This document shows positions 51,657 through 61,082 of a DNA stretch of 64,000 bases, piece by piece. The stretch's first letter is position 1. The number at the start of each line of letters is the position of its first letter. The translations under genes were made by a program, and so were the position numbers. The notes under the pieces were generated by a model. That model was given only the letters and a program-made list of their open reading frames with translations. It did no database searches and had not been told where the DNA came from. Source of the DNA: G965227875 sp965227875 (GTDB lineage: Bacteria; Pseudomonadota; Alphaproteobacteria; Rhizobiales; JAJFHC01); assembly GCA_965227875.1 (NCBI GenBank), contig OZ245783.1:2418001-2482000 (forward strand), given 5' to 3'.

Positions 51657-52508
51657 ATGGATGTCGACCTAGCCCGCACCTTTCTTGCGGTGGTGGAAAC
51701 CGGCAGTTTTCTGGAAGCGGCCAACAGGGTGTTCGTGACCCAGTCGACGGTGTCCGCGCGCATCCGGACGCTGGAGGAACGGCTGGGAACCCGCCTTTTC
51801 GACCGCAGCAAGGCCGGCGCGGCACCCACCCGCGCGGGTCTGAGGTTCCAGAAACATGCCCAGGCCATGGTGCGCATCTGGTCGCATGCGCGGCTGGAAT
51901 CCGCACTGCCGGAGGGCCACGAGGCCGCGCTGACCATCGGCGCGCAGTACAGTCTCTGGGACGGCTTTCTCGTGCGCTGGCTGGCCGGCATGCGGCGCGA
52001 CGCGCCCGAATTCGCGATGCGCGCCCAGATGGGGTTTTCCGACAGCCTGATGCAGGGACTGATCGACGGCGTGCTCGACCTCGGCGTGATGTACACCCCC
52101 CAGGGCCGGCCCGGTTTCCAGGTCGAAATGCTCTTCGAGGACGAGATCGTGCTCGTGTCCGGCAATCCGCAGGACAGGGGCGGGCCCGGGGAGAACTACG
52201 TCCTGATCGACTGGGGTCCCGAGTTCCGGGCCGACCACGCGCTCAATTTCCCCGACATATCCATGCCCGGAACCTATCTGGAACTGGGATCGCTCTCCCT
52301 CCAGTACCTCGCGGAAACCGGCGCGTCGGGCTACGTGCCGCGGCGGCTGCTGTCGCCCGACGGGGCGGCGGAAAGCCTCCGGCCCGTGCCGGGCGCGCCG
52401 GTCTTCTCCTACCCGGCCTACGTGGTCTATCCCGACGACGCGGAGCTGGAGATCGTCCACAGCCTGCTGACACACATGCGCGACGCCGCACGCCGGCTCG
52501 TCGCCTGA
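51657..52508 (+). CDS. LysR-family transcriptional regulator
   Basis: This 283-residue protein has the LysR helix-turn-helix (ARTFLAVVETGSFLEAANR, then VTQSTVSARIRTLEERLGT) and an effector domain after about residue 90. The N-terminal half is similar to that of the LysR at 10525 (same FLxVVETG and VTQSTVS pattern). It is divergent from the small basic ORF across an AT-rich 165-bp gap with likely promoters. HAD dehalogenase follows 85 bp downstream. Confidence 0.92.
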   Translation: MDVDLARTFLAVVETGSFLEAANRVFVTQSTVSARIRTLEERLGTRLFDRSKAGAAPTRAGLRFQKHAQAMVRIWSHARLESALPEGHEAALTIGAQYSLWDGFLVRWLAGMRRDAPEFAMRAQMGFSDSLMQGLIDGVLDLGVMYTPQGRPGFQVEMLFEDEIVLVSGNPQDRGGPGENYVLIDWGPEFRADHALNFPDISMPGTYLELGSLSLQYLAETGASGYVPRRLLSPDGAAESLRPVPGAPVFSYPAYVVYPDDAELEIVHSLLTHMRDAARRLVA

Positions 52509-52593
52509 CCGGCCGGCTGGGCCCTTGCCCCGCTTGACGGGTCGCGCGAAGCGGGGTTCCATCCCGGACCCCCAAGAGCCAGGACCACATGCC

Positions 52594-53307
52594 ATGACCT
52601 CTCCAGCACCCCGCGCGCTCCTCTTCGACGTTTTCGGCACCGTGGTCAACTGGCGCAGTGGCGTCATTCGCGAATTGCGGGATTTCGGGGCGCGGAACGG
52701 CCTCGCCGCCGACTGGCCGGAATTCGCCGACGCCTGGCGGGGGCTTTACCAGCCATCGCTCGAGCAGGTGAGATCCGGCGCGCGGCCGTGGACCATCCTC
52801 GACACGCTCCATCGCGAAAGCCTCGACGAATTGCTTGCGCGTCAAGGCTTCCCGGAGCTCGCGGAAGACGAGGTCGCGCACCTGTCGCGGGCGTGGCACA
52901 GGCTCGACCCGTGGCCCGATTCGGTCCCCGGCCTGACGCGCCTCAGGGCAGACCGGATCATCGCGACCATGTCGAACGGCAACATCGCGCTCATGGTCAA
53001 CATGGCGAAACGTGCCGGATTGCCCTGGGACGCCATCCTCGGCGCCGAAACGGCAAGGGCCTACAAGCCGCAGCCGCAATCCTATCTCGCCACCGCCGCG
53101 CACCTGGGGCTCGAGCCTGCCGACTGCATGATGGTCGCGGCCCACAACAGTGACCTGGAGGCGGCGGCGGCACTCGGCTTCCGCACCGCGTTCATTCTCA
53201 GGCCCCACGAGTTCGGGCCCGGTCACGAGGAAAACCTCGCACCGTCCGGGGACTGGGATATCTGCACCGACGGTCTCGTCGGTCTTGCCGACGCGCTCGG
53301 CGACTGA
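52594..53307 (+). CDS. type II (L-2-)haloacid dehalogenase family protein
   Basis: This 237-residue HAD protein has the nucleophile Asp12 in ALLFDVFGTVVNW, motif II MSNGN, the Lys region RAYKPQPQSYLATA and the acidic motif VAAHNSDLEAA. Members hydrolyse 2-haloalkanoic acids or act as small phosphatases, and AHNSDL resembles dehalogenases more than phosphatases. It may share a transcript with the LysR gene upstream. Substrate specificity is inferred only. Confidence 0.88.
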   Translation: MTSPAPRALLFDVFGTVVNWRSGVIRELRDFGARNGLAADWPEFADAWRGLYQPSLEQVRSGARPWTILDTLHRESLDELLARQGFPELAEDEVAHLSRAWHRLDPWPDSVPGLTRLRADRIIATMSNGNIALMVNMAKRAGLPWDAILGAETARAYKPQPQSYLATAAHLGLEPADCMMVAAHNSDLEAAAALGFRTAFILRPHEFGPGHEENLAPSGDWDICTDGLVGLADALGD

Positions 53308-53325
53308 ACGCGGCCGGCGTTTGCG

Positions 53326-54459
53326 TCATTCGGTGGTGTCGAAGAAGTCCAGCAGGGCGTCGACGGTCGCTGCCGGCTGCTCCTGCTGCACCCAGTGACC
53401 GGCGCCGTCTATCAGCCGGAGAAACCTGAAATCGCTGCACGCGGTGTCCTGCATCGCCTCTAGCGCGCCGGGAACCTGGTACGTGCCCCAGTCGGCCTTG
53501 CCAGCCACGAAAGCGCAGGGGACGTCGATGGTGCGGCCGCCGAACAGCCTGAGCGGTGCGGTCAGCGCGGGATCCGTCATGCAGCGGTACCAGTTGAGCC
53601 CGCCCTGGAACCCCGTCTGCCCGAAACAGTCCGCATAGACGCCGATTTCGAGGTCCGTGAGCCATGGACACGCCGCCTCCTCCGCCCGGTCCGGCATGAA
53701 CGGCGCGACGGTTTCGGCCATGTCCGCTCCGGCGTCCATGATGTAGTAGGTCGGCATCTTCGCGAGCTCCGGCGCTGTCCACCCGGCAAGGGGAAAAGGC
53801 CTGTTGCCGGGCCAGTCCGCGCTCTTGACGTGGTAATAGGCGCGCAGGAAATCCCGCAGTCCCTGAGGGCAGCCCGTCATGTCCGCGTCCGCTTCGCGGG
53901 TGCTGTAGTACCACTGGTAGTGCTTGCGCGGCCGTTCCAGCGCCGCGAGCGCGGCGTGAATGTCCGGGCCGGTCGGCGACGCGGGAGCACCATCCTGCCT
54001 GCGGGGGAACGCGGGCGGTCCCGCGAAGGGAGCGCTCATGAGGGCGGCCGCCCGGAACACGTCCGGCCGGGCCAGCGCGCACCAGGCCGCGAGCGGTGAT
54101 CCGAAATCGTGTCCTGCGAGCCGTGCAGTCTCATATCCCAGGGCCGCGGTGAGGGCGAGGACGTCACGCACCAGGTTGAGCATGCCGAAGGAACCCACGT
54201 CGCCGTCATAGCGCCCGTCCCAGCCCGTCGTGCGGCCATATCCGCGATGGTCCGGAGCCACCACGTGAAAACCGGCATCCGCCAACGGAACGATCACCTT
54301 TCTCCAGCTGTAGGCGAGCTCCGGGAAGCCGTGTAGCAGAAGGAGGAGACCGCGGGGCGCTTCGCGGTTTCCGGCCTCGAGCACGAACATGTCGAGGCCG
54401 TTCACGTCGGCGATCGTGCGGGTGTCGATGCCCGGTGGCAGTCCTGGAATTTCGGTCAC
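53326..54459 (-). CDS. alpha/beta hydrolase, epoxide-hydrolase-like
   Basis: This 377-residue protein has the oxyanion loop LLLHGFPELAYSWRKV, PDHRGYGRTTGW and the nucleophile Asp118 in AGHDFGSPLAAW; an Asp nucleophile marks epoxide hydrolases and haloalkane dehalogenases. The C-terminal His lies in IDGAGHWVQQEQP. It is convergent with the haloacid dehalogenase gene (18-bp gap), so an organohalogen or epoxide breakdown theme is possible. There is no signal peptide. Confidence 0.88.
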   Translation of the reverse strand: MTEIPGLPPGIDTRTIADVNGLDMFVLEAGNREAPRGLLLLLHGFPELAYSWRKVIVPLADAGFHVVAPDHRGYGRTTGWDGRYDGDVGSFGMLNLVRDVLALTAALGYETARLAGHDFGSPLAAWCALARPDVFRAAALMSAPFAGPPAFPRRQDGAPASPTGPDIHAALAALERPRKHYQWYYSTREADADMTGCPQGLRDFLRAYYHVKSADWPGNRPFPLAGWTAPELAKMPTYYIMDAGADMAETVAPFMPDRAEEAACPWLTDLEIGVYADCFGQTGFQGGLNWYRCMTDPALTAPLRLFGGRTIDVPCAFVAGKADWGTYQVPGALEAMQDTACSDFRFLRLIDGAGHWVQQEQPAATVDALLDFFDTTE

Positions 54460-54601
54460 GCGGTAATCTCCGGAAAGTGGCGTCCGGGGCGCAGACTAGC
54501 GGGTTTTGCCCGGCGGACGAAACCGTCCTTGAGACGGTCGGAGGGCGGAAAACCGCGATGAGCCGGTTGCGGAAGCCGGCCGTATCGGGCACTGACAGGG
54601 C

Positions 54602-55249
54602 ATGAACGGGCCAAGACTCCGCGCCTTGCAGATCTACGAGGAACTGCGCGAGCGCATCTGCATGCTGGATTATCCCCCGGGAGAGATCGTCAAGGAACGC
54701 GACCTTGCGGACGAGTTCGGCATCAGCCGGACGCCCATGCGTCGTGTCCTCCAGTGGCTCGAAAGGGACGGTTTGCTGGTGTCCCGCCAGGGGCACGGCA
54801 CGGTGATCACCCGGATCGACCTGCACAGCCTGAAGGACATCTACTTCCTGCGCATGAAGCTGGCGGAGATGCTTGGCGCGTCCGACCCGCACCAGCCCGA
54901 CCGGGACTGCATCGAGGCGGTGAGCGCCGTGCGCGAACGCTGCGAGCGCGCCTTGCGCCGGCCGGACTTTCGCGAGTTCGGCGAAATCAACATCGCGCTG
55001 CACCGGCAACTGCAGTCTCTCATACGCAACGTGCCCATGCGCGAGACCTCCGACCGCCTTTTCTATCTCGCCTCCCGCATGTGGTTTCACCTCCTGCCGA
55101 AGGCGGACTGGGAGAAGGAGATCAACGACCTGTTCCAGGAGGCGACGGAACTCGAGCGCTATCTGCTGATCGGCGACGTGGAGTCCGCCGGCTACGTGCG
55201 GCGCAACCATCTCTCGTTCGCTTTCCGGCGTCTCGAAGCCCTCGTCTGA
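54602..55249 (+). CDS. GntR-family regulator with FCD domain
   Basis: This 215-residue protein has an N-terminal winged helix (DYPPGEIVKERDLADEFGIS, then RTPMRRVLQWLERDGLL) and an all-helical FCD-type ligand domain. It is divergent from the epoxide-hydrolase-like gene and 68 bp before the CoA-ligase gene, so it probably controls one of them. The region before it contains an ACCGTC/GACGGT dyad (54522-54538). Confidence 0.9.
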   Translation: MNGPRLRALQIYEELRERICMLDYPPGEIVKERDLADEFGISRTPMRRVLQWLERDGLLVSRQGHGTVITRIDLHSLKDIYFLRMKLAEMLGASDPHQPDRDCIEAVSAVRERCERALRRPDFREFGEINIALHRQLQSLIRNVPMRETSDRLFYLASRMWFHLLPKADWEKEINDLFQEATELERYLLIGDVESAGYVRRNHLSFAFRRLEALV

Positions 55250-55317
55250 TCCGGCCGGCGGCCTGTTCGGTCAAATCGATTTGTCATCGCCGCGATTGGC
55301 ATTAGTCTGACCGGGTC

Positions 55318-57153
55318 ATGAACGAAACTCACTCGCCATTCGCATCTCCGAAGACCCTCAAGCGGGCGCGCGCGGACGGGGGCATCGAGCTTTCGTCGGC
55401 CATCGAACCCGAGGACTGCGTGGCCCATCTCGGCCTGTATCTGGAGCGATGGGCGCAGGACGCACCGGAGCGCACCTTCCTTGCCGAGCGCCCGGACGGC
55501 GAGGGCGAATGGGTGCACCTGACCTTCCGGCAGGCCCGGGATGCGGCGCGGCGCGTGGCCCAGGCCCTTTTCGATCTCGGTGCGGACCGGGAACGGCCCG
55601 TCATGATCCTGTCGGACAATTCCCTCGCCAGCGCCCGGCTGCTGCTCGGCGCGGTGTATGCCGGCGTGCCCGTGTGTCCCGTATCGCCGGCCTATTCGCT
55701 GATGTCGGCCGACCACGAGAAGCTGCGGCACATTTTTTCCGAAACCACGCCGTCGGTGGTGTTCGCCGACGACGGCGTCAAGTATGGCGCGGCGCTGGAC
55801 GCCCTCGATCTCGACGGCGTGTCGGTGCTCTGGTCGGCGCGCCCGCCCGCCGGCCTGGAGGCCACGGCCCTCGCGGACCTCGAACAGACCGAACCGGGCG
55901 ACGCCGCGGCGGCGGCCTTTGCCGGCATCGGCCCCGACACGGTGGCGAAGATCCTCTACACCTCGGGGTCGACCGGCATTCCGAAAGGCGTCATCAACAC
56001 CCACCGCATGCTGTGTTCCAACCAGCAGGCCATTCGGCAGATCTGGCCTTTCGTGACCCGGCGGCCGCCGGTGCTCGTCGACTGGCTGCCCTGGAACCAC
56101 ACGTTCGGCGGCAATCACAACTTCAACATGATCCTGGCGAACGGCGGCACGCTTTACATCGACGGGGGCAAGCCGGCACCGCCGCTGATCGGCCGCACGG
56201 TCGCCAACCTGCGTGAAAAGTCCGCCACCATGAGCTTCAACGTGCCGCGCGGCTACGACATGCTCCTGCCGCACCTCGAGGCCGACGCGGAGCTCTGCGA
56301 AAGGTTTTTCGCCGACCTCGACATCATCTTCTACGCCGCCGCGGCCCTGCCGCAGTCGACCTGGGAACGGCTGGAGAAGCTCTCCGAGCGTACGCTCGGC
56401 CGCGTCGTGCCGATGACCTCATCCTGGGGCTCGACGGAAACCGCCCCGCTCGCCACGGCGGCGCATTTCCCGCTCGAACGCGCCGGTGTCATCGGCGTTC
56501 CGGTGCCGGGCGTCGAGATCGCCATGGTGCCGAATGGCGGCAAGCGCGAACTGCGTGTCCGGGGTCCGAACGTCACCCCCGGGTACTGGCGGAGGCCCGA
56601 CCTGACCGAAGAGGCGTTCGACGCCGACGGGTTCTACCGCATCGGCGACGCGGGATATCTCGAAGACGAGAACGACCCGGACCGCGGCATCGTGTTCGAT
56701 GGCCGCATCGCGGAGGATTTCAAGCTCCTCACCGGCACATGGGTGAGCACGGGGGCGCTCCGTGTCGCGGTGCTGGCCGCCTGCGCCCCGCTCGTCCAGG
56801 ATGCGGTCGTCACCGGGCATGACCGGAACGAGGTCGGGCTGCTGATTTTCCCCAACCTCGCGGCCTGCGCGGAAAGGGCTGGGCTGGCGCCGGACGCGCC
56901 GCCGGGCGAGATCGTGTCCCACCCCGCCGTTCGCGAGGCGATAACGGGGGGGCTGCGCCGCCACAACGCGGACAACCCGGCCGCGACCATGTCGGTCGGC
57001 CGGGCGCTCATGCAGCAGACGCCGCCCGATATCGACGCCAACGAGATCACCGACAAGGGATACATCAACCAGCGCGCGGTGCTTGCCTGCCGTGCCGGCG
57101 AGGTCGAGCGGCTCCACGCGAACCAGCCCGCCGCGGACATCATGGTCCCCTGA
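55318..57153 (+). CDS. acyl-CoA ligase, feruloyl-CoA-synthase-like
   Basis: This 611-residue ANL-superfamily enzyme has the AMP-binding loop ILYTSGSTGIPKGVINTH, the substrate region VDWLPWNHTFGGNHN and the downstream SWGSTETAP. The C-terminal hinge FDGRIAEDFKLLTGTWVS is typical of feruloyl-CoA synthases. It activates an aromatic or related acid with ATP and CoA. No enoyl-CoA hydratase or vanillin dehydrogenase is adjacent, so the pathway is incomplete here. Its last 14 bases overlap the end of a convergent EamA gene. Confidence 0.88.
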   Translation: MNETHSPFASPKTLKRARADGGIELSSAIEPEDCVAHLGLYLERWAQDAPERTFLAERPDGEGEWVHLTFRQARDAARRVAQALFDLGADRERPVMILSDNSLASARLLLGAVYAGVPVCPVSPAYSLMSADHEKLRHIFSETTPSVVFADDGVKYGAALDALDLDGVSVLWSARPPAGLEATALADLEQTEPGDAAAAAFAGIGPDTVAKILYTSGSTGIPKGVINTHRMLCSNQQAIRQIWPFVTRRPPVLVDWLPWNHTFGGNHNFNMILANGGTLYIDGGKPAPPLIGRTVANLREKSATMSFNVPRGYDMLLPHLEADAELCERFFADLDIIFYAAAALPQSTWERLEKLSERTLGRVVPMTSSWGSTETAPLATAAHFPLERAGVIGVPVPGVEIAMVPNGGKRELRVRGPNVTPGYWRRPDLTEEAFDADGFYRIGDAGYLEDENDPDRGIVFDGRIAEDFKLLTGTWVSTGALRVAVLAACAPLVQDAVVTGHDRNEVGLLIFPNLAACAERAGLAPDAPPGEIVSHPAVREAITGGLRRHNADNPAATMSVGRALMQQTPPDIDANEITDKGYINQRAVLACRAGEVERLHANQPAADIMVP

Positions 57154-58036
57154 GCGTACCCTTCCGGCTCCGCCCGTCGCGGGCGAAGCAGATCAGCCCG
57201 GAACTGACGCAGGCGATCGCGATCCAGACGGCAGGCGGAAGCGCGGCATCCAGGAACAGGTAGGACAGCGCTGCGGCCGCGATCGGACTCAGCGACAGGA
57301 AGCCCGTGACATGGGCCGCGGCCAGCTTCGAGATGGCGTGGAACCATGTGAGGTAGCCCGCGCCAGACGAGAGCCCGACCCCCAGAACCAGCCACCATGT
57401 CAGGGCCGGCCACGCCTGAACCTCGCTCGCCGGCGGCATGAGAGCACCGAGCACGGCCAGAATGGGAAGCGAGGTCGACAGCGCGATGACGATCGTCGTC
57501 GGGCCGCCATACCGCTCGATGTAGGGGCCGTAGAACGCCGAGCATACGGCGACCGTAAGCGTGCCTGCGAAGGCCGCCGCCATGCCCAGGATATCGGTCG
57601 GCCCGAGCCTGCCGTCCAGCGCATCGGCACCGATCAGGGCGATGATCCCCGCGACGCAGAGCAGTGCGCCGTTGCGGGCCATCGGTCCGATCGCCCGGCC
57701 GTTGAAGGCCCGGTCGACGAGAAGCGTGCAGATCGGCAGCGTTGCGAATATGACCGCGACCCGGGCCGACGACGTGTAGAGCACCGCGATGTTGAGAAAG
57801 CCGATCATGACCCCGGTCTGGCCGGCGCCCAGCAGCAGGAGCGCGGGAAGGTCGGCCGCCGATGGCCGCCTGAGGCCGGTGCGGGCCAGAACCGGCAGCA
57901 CGAAGGCGAGCGCGATGGCATAGCGCAGCAGGCCGAGCAGGCCGGGCCCGGTGTCCGCCACCGCGATCTGGCTCGCGACAAACGCGGCGCCGACCTGGAT
58001 GCCGGTGAACAGCCCGGCGGCTATGCCGCTGTTCAC
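57140..58036 (-). CDS. DMT-superfamily transporter (EamA domains)
   Basis: This 298-residue membrane protein has ten predicted helices in two EamA repeats (GLLRYAIALAFVLPVLARTG; FLSLSPIAAAALSYLFLDAA). The substrate is unknown. ATG 58036 overlaps the stop of the MarR-GNAT gene by four bases, showing tight coupling with that regulator/acetyltransferase. The gene converges with the CoA-ligase gene. Confidence 0.9.
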   Translation of the reverse strand: MNSGIAAGLFTGIQVGAAFVASQIAVADTGPGLLGLLRYAIALAFVLPVLARTGLRRPSAADLPALLLLGAGQTGVMIGFLNIAVLYTSSARVAVIFATLPICTLLVDRAFNGRAIGPMARNGALLCVAGIIALIGADALDGRLGPTDILGMAAAFAGTLTVAVCSAFYGPYIERYGGPTTIVIALSTSLPILAVLGALMPPASEVQAWPALTWWLVLGVGLSSGAGYLTWFHAISKLAAAHVTGFLSLSPIAAAALSYLFLDAALPPAVWIAIACVSSGLICFARDGRSRKGTLRGP

Positions 58037-58962
58037 AATTCGAGCATCCAGGTCTGGCCGGTCAATTCAGGACCGAAGTCGCTGTGCGGCTTTTCCGCAA
58101 CCAGTTCGAAGCCCTCGGCTTCGTAGATCTTTCGCGCCGCCGTCAGAACCGAGTTCGTCCAGAGCACGACGCGGCCGTATCCCGCCTTGCGCGAAAAGCG
58201 GATACATTCCTCGACGAGCCGGCGCCCCACGCCGAGGCCGCGGGCGGAGGGCTCGACATAGAGAAGGCGCAGCCTCGCGGTGGTCTCGTCCTCTCGAACG
58301 ATGAAGACGGAGCCGACGATGTCGCCTTCGCGTTCCGCGATCCAGCATCGCTCGCCCGCGGGATCGTTGGTTTCGGCGTACTCCGCGACGATTTTCGCGA
58401 CCAGCGCTTCGAAGCGCGCGTCCCATCCGTATTCCCGGCTGTAGAGCACGCCGTGGCGATGGATGATCCAGCCATAGTCGCCCGCTTCCGGTGCGCGCAA
58501 CACGAACGTCCTGTCCGCGTCGCGTTCCGGACCGAGCAGCCGTTCGATGCGACCCATGGCCCCGGTGAGCCGGCGGCGTTCGGCTGCGTCGAGCGGTGCG
58601 ATGAGGTCTTCAACTTCCCGGCTGGAGGCCCGGTCGAGCCTGGCGAAGGTCTCGCGGCCATCCGGGGTCAGCGTCAGCACGAGACGCCTGGCATTGGCCG
58701 GGTCGGGGGTCTTGCGGATGAGGCCGCGCGTCTCGAGTTCGCCGAGCATGCGGCTGAGGTACCCCCTGTCGGTGCCGAGCCGGGCCGCAAGATCCGCCGC
58801 GGCAAGGGTTTCGTCATGGGCGAGTTCGTAGATGATCCGCACCTGCACCAGGGGGAATTCCGATGCCAGGAGGTGTTCGTTGAGCGCGCCGACGATGCGC
58901 GTGTGGAAACGGTTGAATCGGCGTACGGCGGTGACGGTGTCGTTGTCGGGTGAAATGGTCAT
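58033..58962 (-). CDS. MarR-GNAT fusion protein
   Basis: This 309-residue protein has an N-terminal MarR winged helix (residues 1-145, VRIIYELAHDETLAAADLAA and RLGTDRGYLSRMLGELETRG) joined to a C-terminal GNAT acetyltransferase (residues about 150-309). The CoA-binding motif is LYVEPSARGLGVGRRLVEEC. Such fusions sense a small molecule and may acetylate it. Co-translation with the EamA exporter suggests a detoxification unit in which the fusion controls or modifies the exporter's substrate. It is divergent from the GST gene. Confidence 0.9.
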   Translation of the reverse strand: MTISPDNDTVTAVRRFNRFHTRIVGALNEHLLASEFPLVQVRIIYELAHDETLAAADLAARLGTDRGYLSRMLGELETRGLIRKTPDPANARRLVLTLTPDGRETFARLDRASSREVEDLIAPLDAAERRRLTGAMGRIERLLGPERDADRTFVLRAPEAGDYGWIIHRHGVLYSREYGWDARFEALVAKIVAEYAETNDPAGERCWIAEREGDIVGSVFIVREDETTARLRLLYVEPSARGLGVGRRLVEECIRFSRKAGYGRVVLWTNSVLTAARKIYEAEGFELVAEKPHSDFGPELTGQTWMLEL

Positions 58963-59092
58963 GTTGAATGTTCATGCCTGTAGCATCATATATGTTGACT
59001 AAAGCAACATAACAGGCCGGCAGTTGCAATCCCAAATCGGCCTGCGCAAGATCGCGCCGGAGTTCGATGACCGTGAAGAGAGAGGGCCGCGC

Positions 59093-59773
59093 ATGACGCA
59101 CTACACGCTCTACGGCGGCGGGGTCTCGCGGTCGGCCGGCGTCGAGGCGGTTCTGCGGGAACTCGGCCTGCCCTACAGGCTCGAATCCGTCGACATCACC
59201 CGGGGCGAGCACCGTTCCGACGCATTCCGGCAGATCAACCCGGTCGGTCTTGTTCCGGTTCTGGAAACGCCCGAAGGCGAGATCCTGCACGAGACCTCCG
59301 GCCTCATGCTCTATCTCGCCGACCGCCACTGCGCAGCCGGGCTTGCGCCTGCCGCGGATGCGCCGGCGCGCGGGCGCTTCCTGACGCGTTTCTTCTATCT
59401 CGTGAACGAGATCGAGGGTCCCGCGAAAGCGGTCTTCTATACCCACCGGATCGCGCCGCGCGCGGAAGACGTGCCCGTTGTGCGGCAGCGCCTGATCGAA
59501 ACGCTCCTCAAGCGTTGGGAAACCTGTGACGCCTGGCTTGCCGAAGGCGGGCCCTGGGTGCTTGGGCCGGACATGTCCATCGCCGACATTCTCCTTGCCC
59601 TCTGGGCAGGTTACGGGTTCGAAACGTTGGACGATATCATCGGCCGTTTCCCGGCGGTCCGGCGGTGCTGGATCGCGACGGTGCGGGATCTCCGATCCGT
59701 GCCGCGCATGAACTCCTGCGGTCCGTGCGGGCGTCCCTGCCGCCCGACTGACGTTCACGTCGTCCGCCGGTAG
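59093..59773 (+). CDS. glutathione S-transferase, likely frameshifted near its C-terminus
   Basis: This 226-residue protein has an N-terminal thioredoxin-like domain (MTHYTLYGGGVSRSAGVEAV, NPVGLVPVLETPEGEILHET) and a helical C-domain (GPDMSIADILLALWAGYGF). The last 27 residues (LRSVPRMNSCGPCGRP) look unrelated to GSTs. In another frame the sequence reads RAAHELLRSVRASLPPD and stops at 59749-59751, just before the convergent LysE stop. One C missing from the C-run at 59692-59693 would join the two. The annotated stop at 59773 is therefore suspect. ATG 59093 is preferred to the ATG at 59024. Confidence 0.85.
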   Translation: MTHYTLYGGGVSRSAGVEAVLRELGLPYRLESVDITRGEHRSDAFRQINPVGLVPVLETPEGEILHETSGLMLYLADRHCAAGLAPAADAPARGRFLTRFFYLVNEIEGPAKAVFYTHRIAPRAEDVPVVRQRLIETLLKRWETCDAWLAEGGPWVLGPDMSIADILLALWAGYGFETLDDIIGRFPAVRRCWIATVRDLRSVPRMNSCGPCGRPCRPTDVHVVRR

Positions 59774-60426
59774 AAGGCCAGCGCCGCGCCCATGGCGATG
59801 AGCAACCCGCCGGCTGCGCCCTCGATCCAGTCCACGGTTCTTGCCGTCATCCAGCGTGCGCTTCGCGAGGAGGCCATTCCGTAGAAGACGAGGATCGGGA
59901 GTTCCAGCAGGACCGACGCGATCCCCAGCACGACCAGCTGGCCGGCGACATTCTCGCCCGGCGTCACGAACTGCGGCAGGATGGCCACGAAGAACGCGAT
60001 GTTCTTCGGGTTCGAGGCCTGGAGCACGACGCCCCTGGCGAAGCTCTTGCGCGCGTCCGGTTCGAAACGGTCCGCCTGTCGCGCCGCGACGGGCACGTCG
60101 ATGAGGGGGCCGTCGCGGCGCAGGCCGTCCCGGACACGCCGGAGGAGCGGGCGCAGCATGCCGAGGCCGATCCACGCGAGATAGAGCGCGCCGGCCCACT
60201 TGATCACGGTGAAGAGGGTCGCCGATGCGAGGATGGCGGCCCCGACGCCGAGTGCGGAAAGGGTGAAATAGAAGCCGTTGGTGGCGATGATGCCCAGCGT
60301 CGCGCCGAACCCGATGCGAAACCCGTGGCGGACGGAAAGTCCCAGCACAAGCAGGACCGCCGGCCCGGGCGTCAGCGACATCAGGCTTTCGGCGAGAATG
60401 AAAAGTCCGAGTGTTTCGAGAGACAT
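59755..60426 (-). CDS. LysE/RhtB-family amino acid exporter
   Basis: This membrane protein of 223 residues from ATG 60426 has six hydrophobic helices and the LysE-type opening SLMSLTPGPAVLLVLGLSVRHG. FARGVVLQASNPKNIAFFVA is the conserved middle motif. It exports basic or other amino acids, or their derivatives. An alternative ATG at 60456 would add ten charged residues; the shorter start is preferred but not proven. It is convergent with the GST gene, with an apparent overlap of 19 bp only if the frameshifted GST stop is used. Confidence 0.88.
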   Translation of the reverse strand: MSLETLGLFILAESLMSLTPGPAVLLVLGLSVRHGFRIGFGATLGIIATNGFYFTLSALGVGAAILASATLFTVIKWAGALYLAWIGLGMLRPLLRRVRDGLRRDGPLIDVPVAARQADRFEPDARKSFARGVVLQASNPKNIAFFVAILPQFVTPGENVAGQLVVLGIASVLLELPILVFYGMASSRSARWMTARTVDWIEGAAGGLLIAMGAALAFYRRTT

Positions 60427-60526
60427 GCCCTTCCCGCCTTCACGGTTTCGCTCCATGCCCTATGATGGGCGACGCGCGGCCCATTGCGCCGACACGCGCG
60501 GCCACCACGAAAGGTACGGGTGATCC

Positions 60527-61063
60527 ATGGACGAGACAATCCCCTCGGGACGACCGGCCCCGCGCACCGGGGCGCTGTGCCCTCGGGGGCGTCGTTCGCG
60601 CTCGACGAAGCGCACGGCGGATGGGCGCGACGTCATCGACATCGACAACTACATTCCCTACTTCCTCGTCTCGGTGAACAACCCTCTGTCGCGCGGCGCG
60701 TCGCAGTATTATCTGCGTGCGTTCGGGATCGGCATCGTCGAATGGCGTGTGCTGTCCATGCTGGCGGACAAGCCCGGCATCCCAGCATCGACGATCTGCT
60801 CGGTCATTTCCCTCGACAAGGGCGCCACCAGCCGCGCGCTGAACCGGCTCGACAGGGCGGGCTACCTGGTTCACGAGGCCCGTGGTCGCGACCCGCGCAA
60901 GAAGGTCTGGTGGCTCAACCGGGCCGGGTACGATCTGCACGACCGGGTGCTCGAAGTCGCCCTGGAACGCGAACGCGACCTCATTTCCGGTGTCGACCCG
61001 GACGATCTGGAAGCCTTCCTGCGCGTCATGCGCATCATGCGCCGCAACGTCGACCATTTGTGA
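60527..61063 (+). CDS. MarR-family transcriptional regulator
   Basis: This 178-residue protein has a winged-helix core (YYLRAFGIGIVEWRVLSMLA; SLDKGATSRALNRLDRAGYL; EARGRDPRKKVWWLN), typical of MarR dimers. The first 35 residues are basic and low in conservation. It sits 108 bp upstream of the ATP-grasp gene, with a promoter and three operator-like dyads between them, so it probably represses that gene. Ligand is unknown. Confidence 0.9.
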   Translation: MDETIPSGRPAPRTGALCPRGRRSRSTKRTADGRDVIDIDNYIPYFLVSVNNPLSRGASQYYLRAFGIGIVEWRVLSMLADKPGIPASTICSVISLDKGATSRALNRLDRAGYLVHEARGRDPRKKVWWLNRAGYDLHDRVLEVALERERDLISGVDPDDLEAFLRVMRIMRRNVDHL

Positions 61064-61082
61064 ATGCGGCTCCGGCCCTGTC

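Noticed and set aside
54522..54538. ACCGTC/GACGGT dyad before the GntR gene
   Set aside because: Could be a GntR site, but it is short and does not resemble a known FCD-type operator, so it is not listed as a feature.
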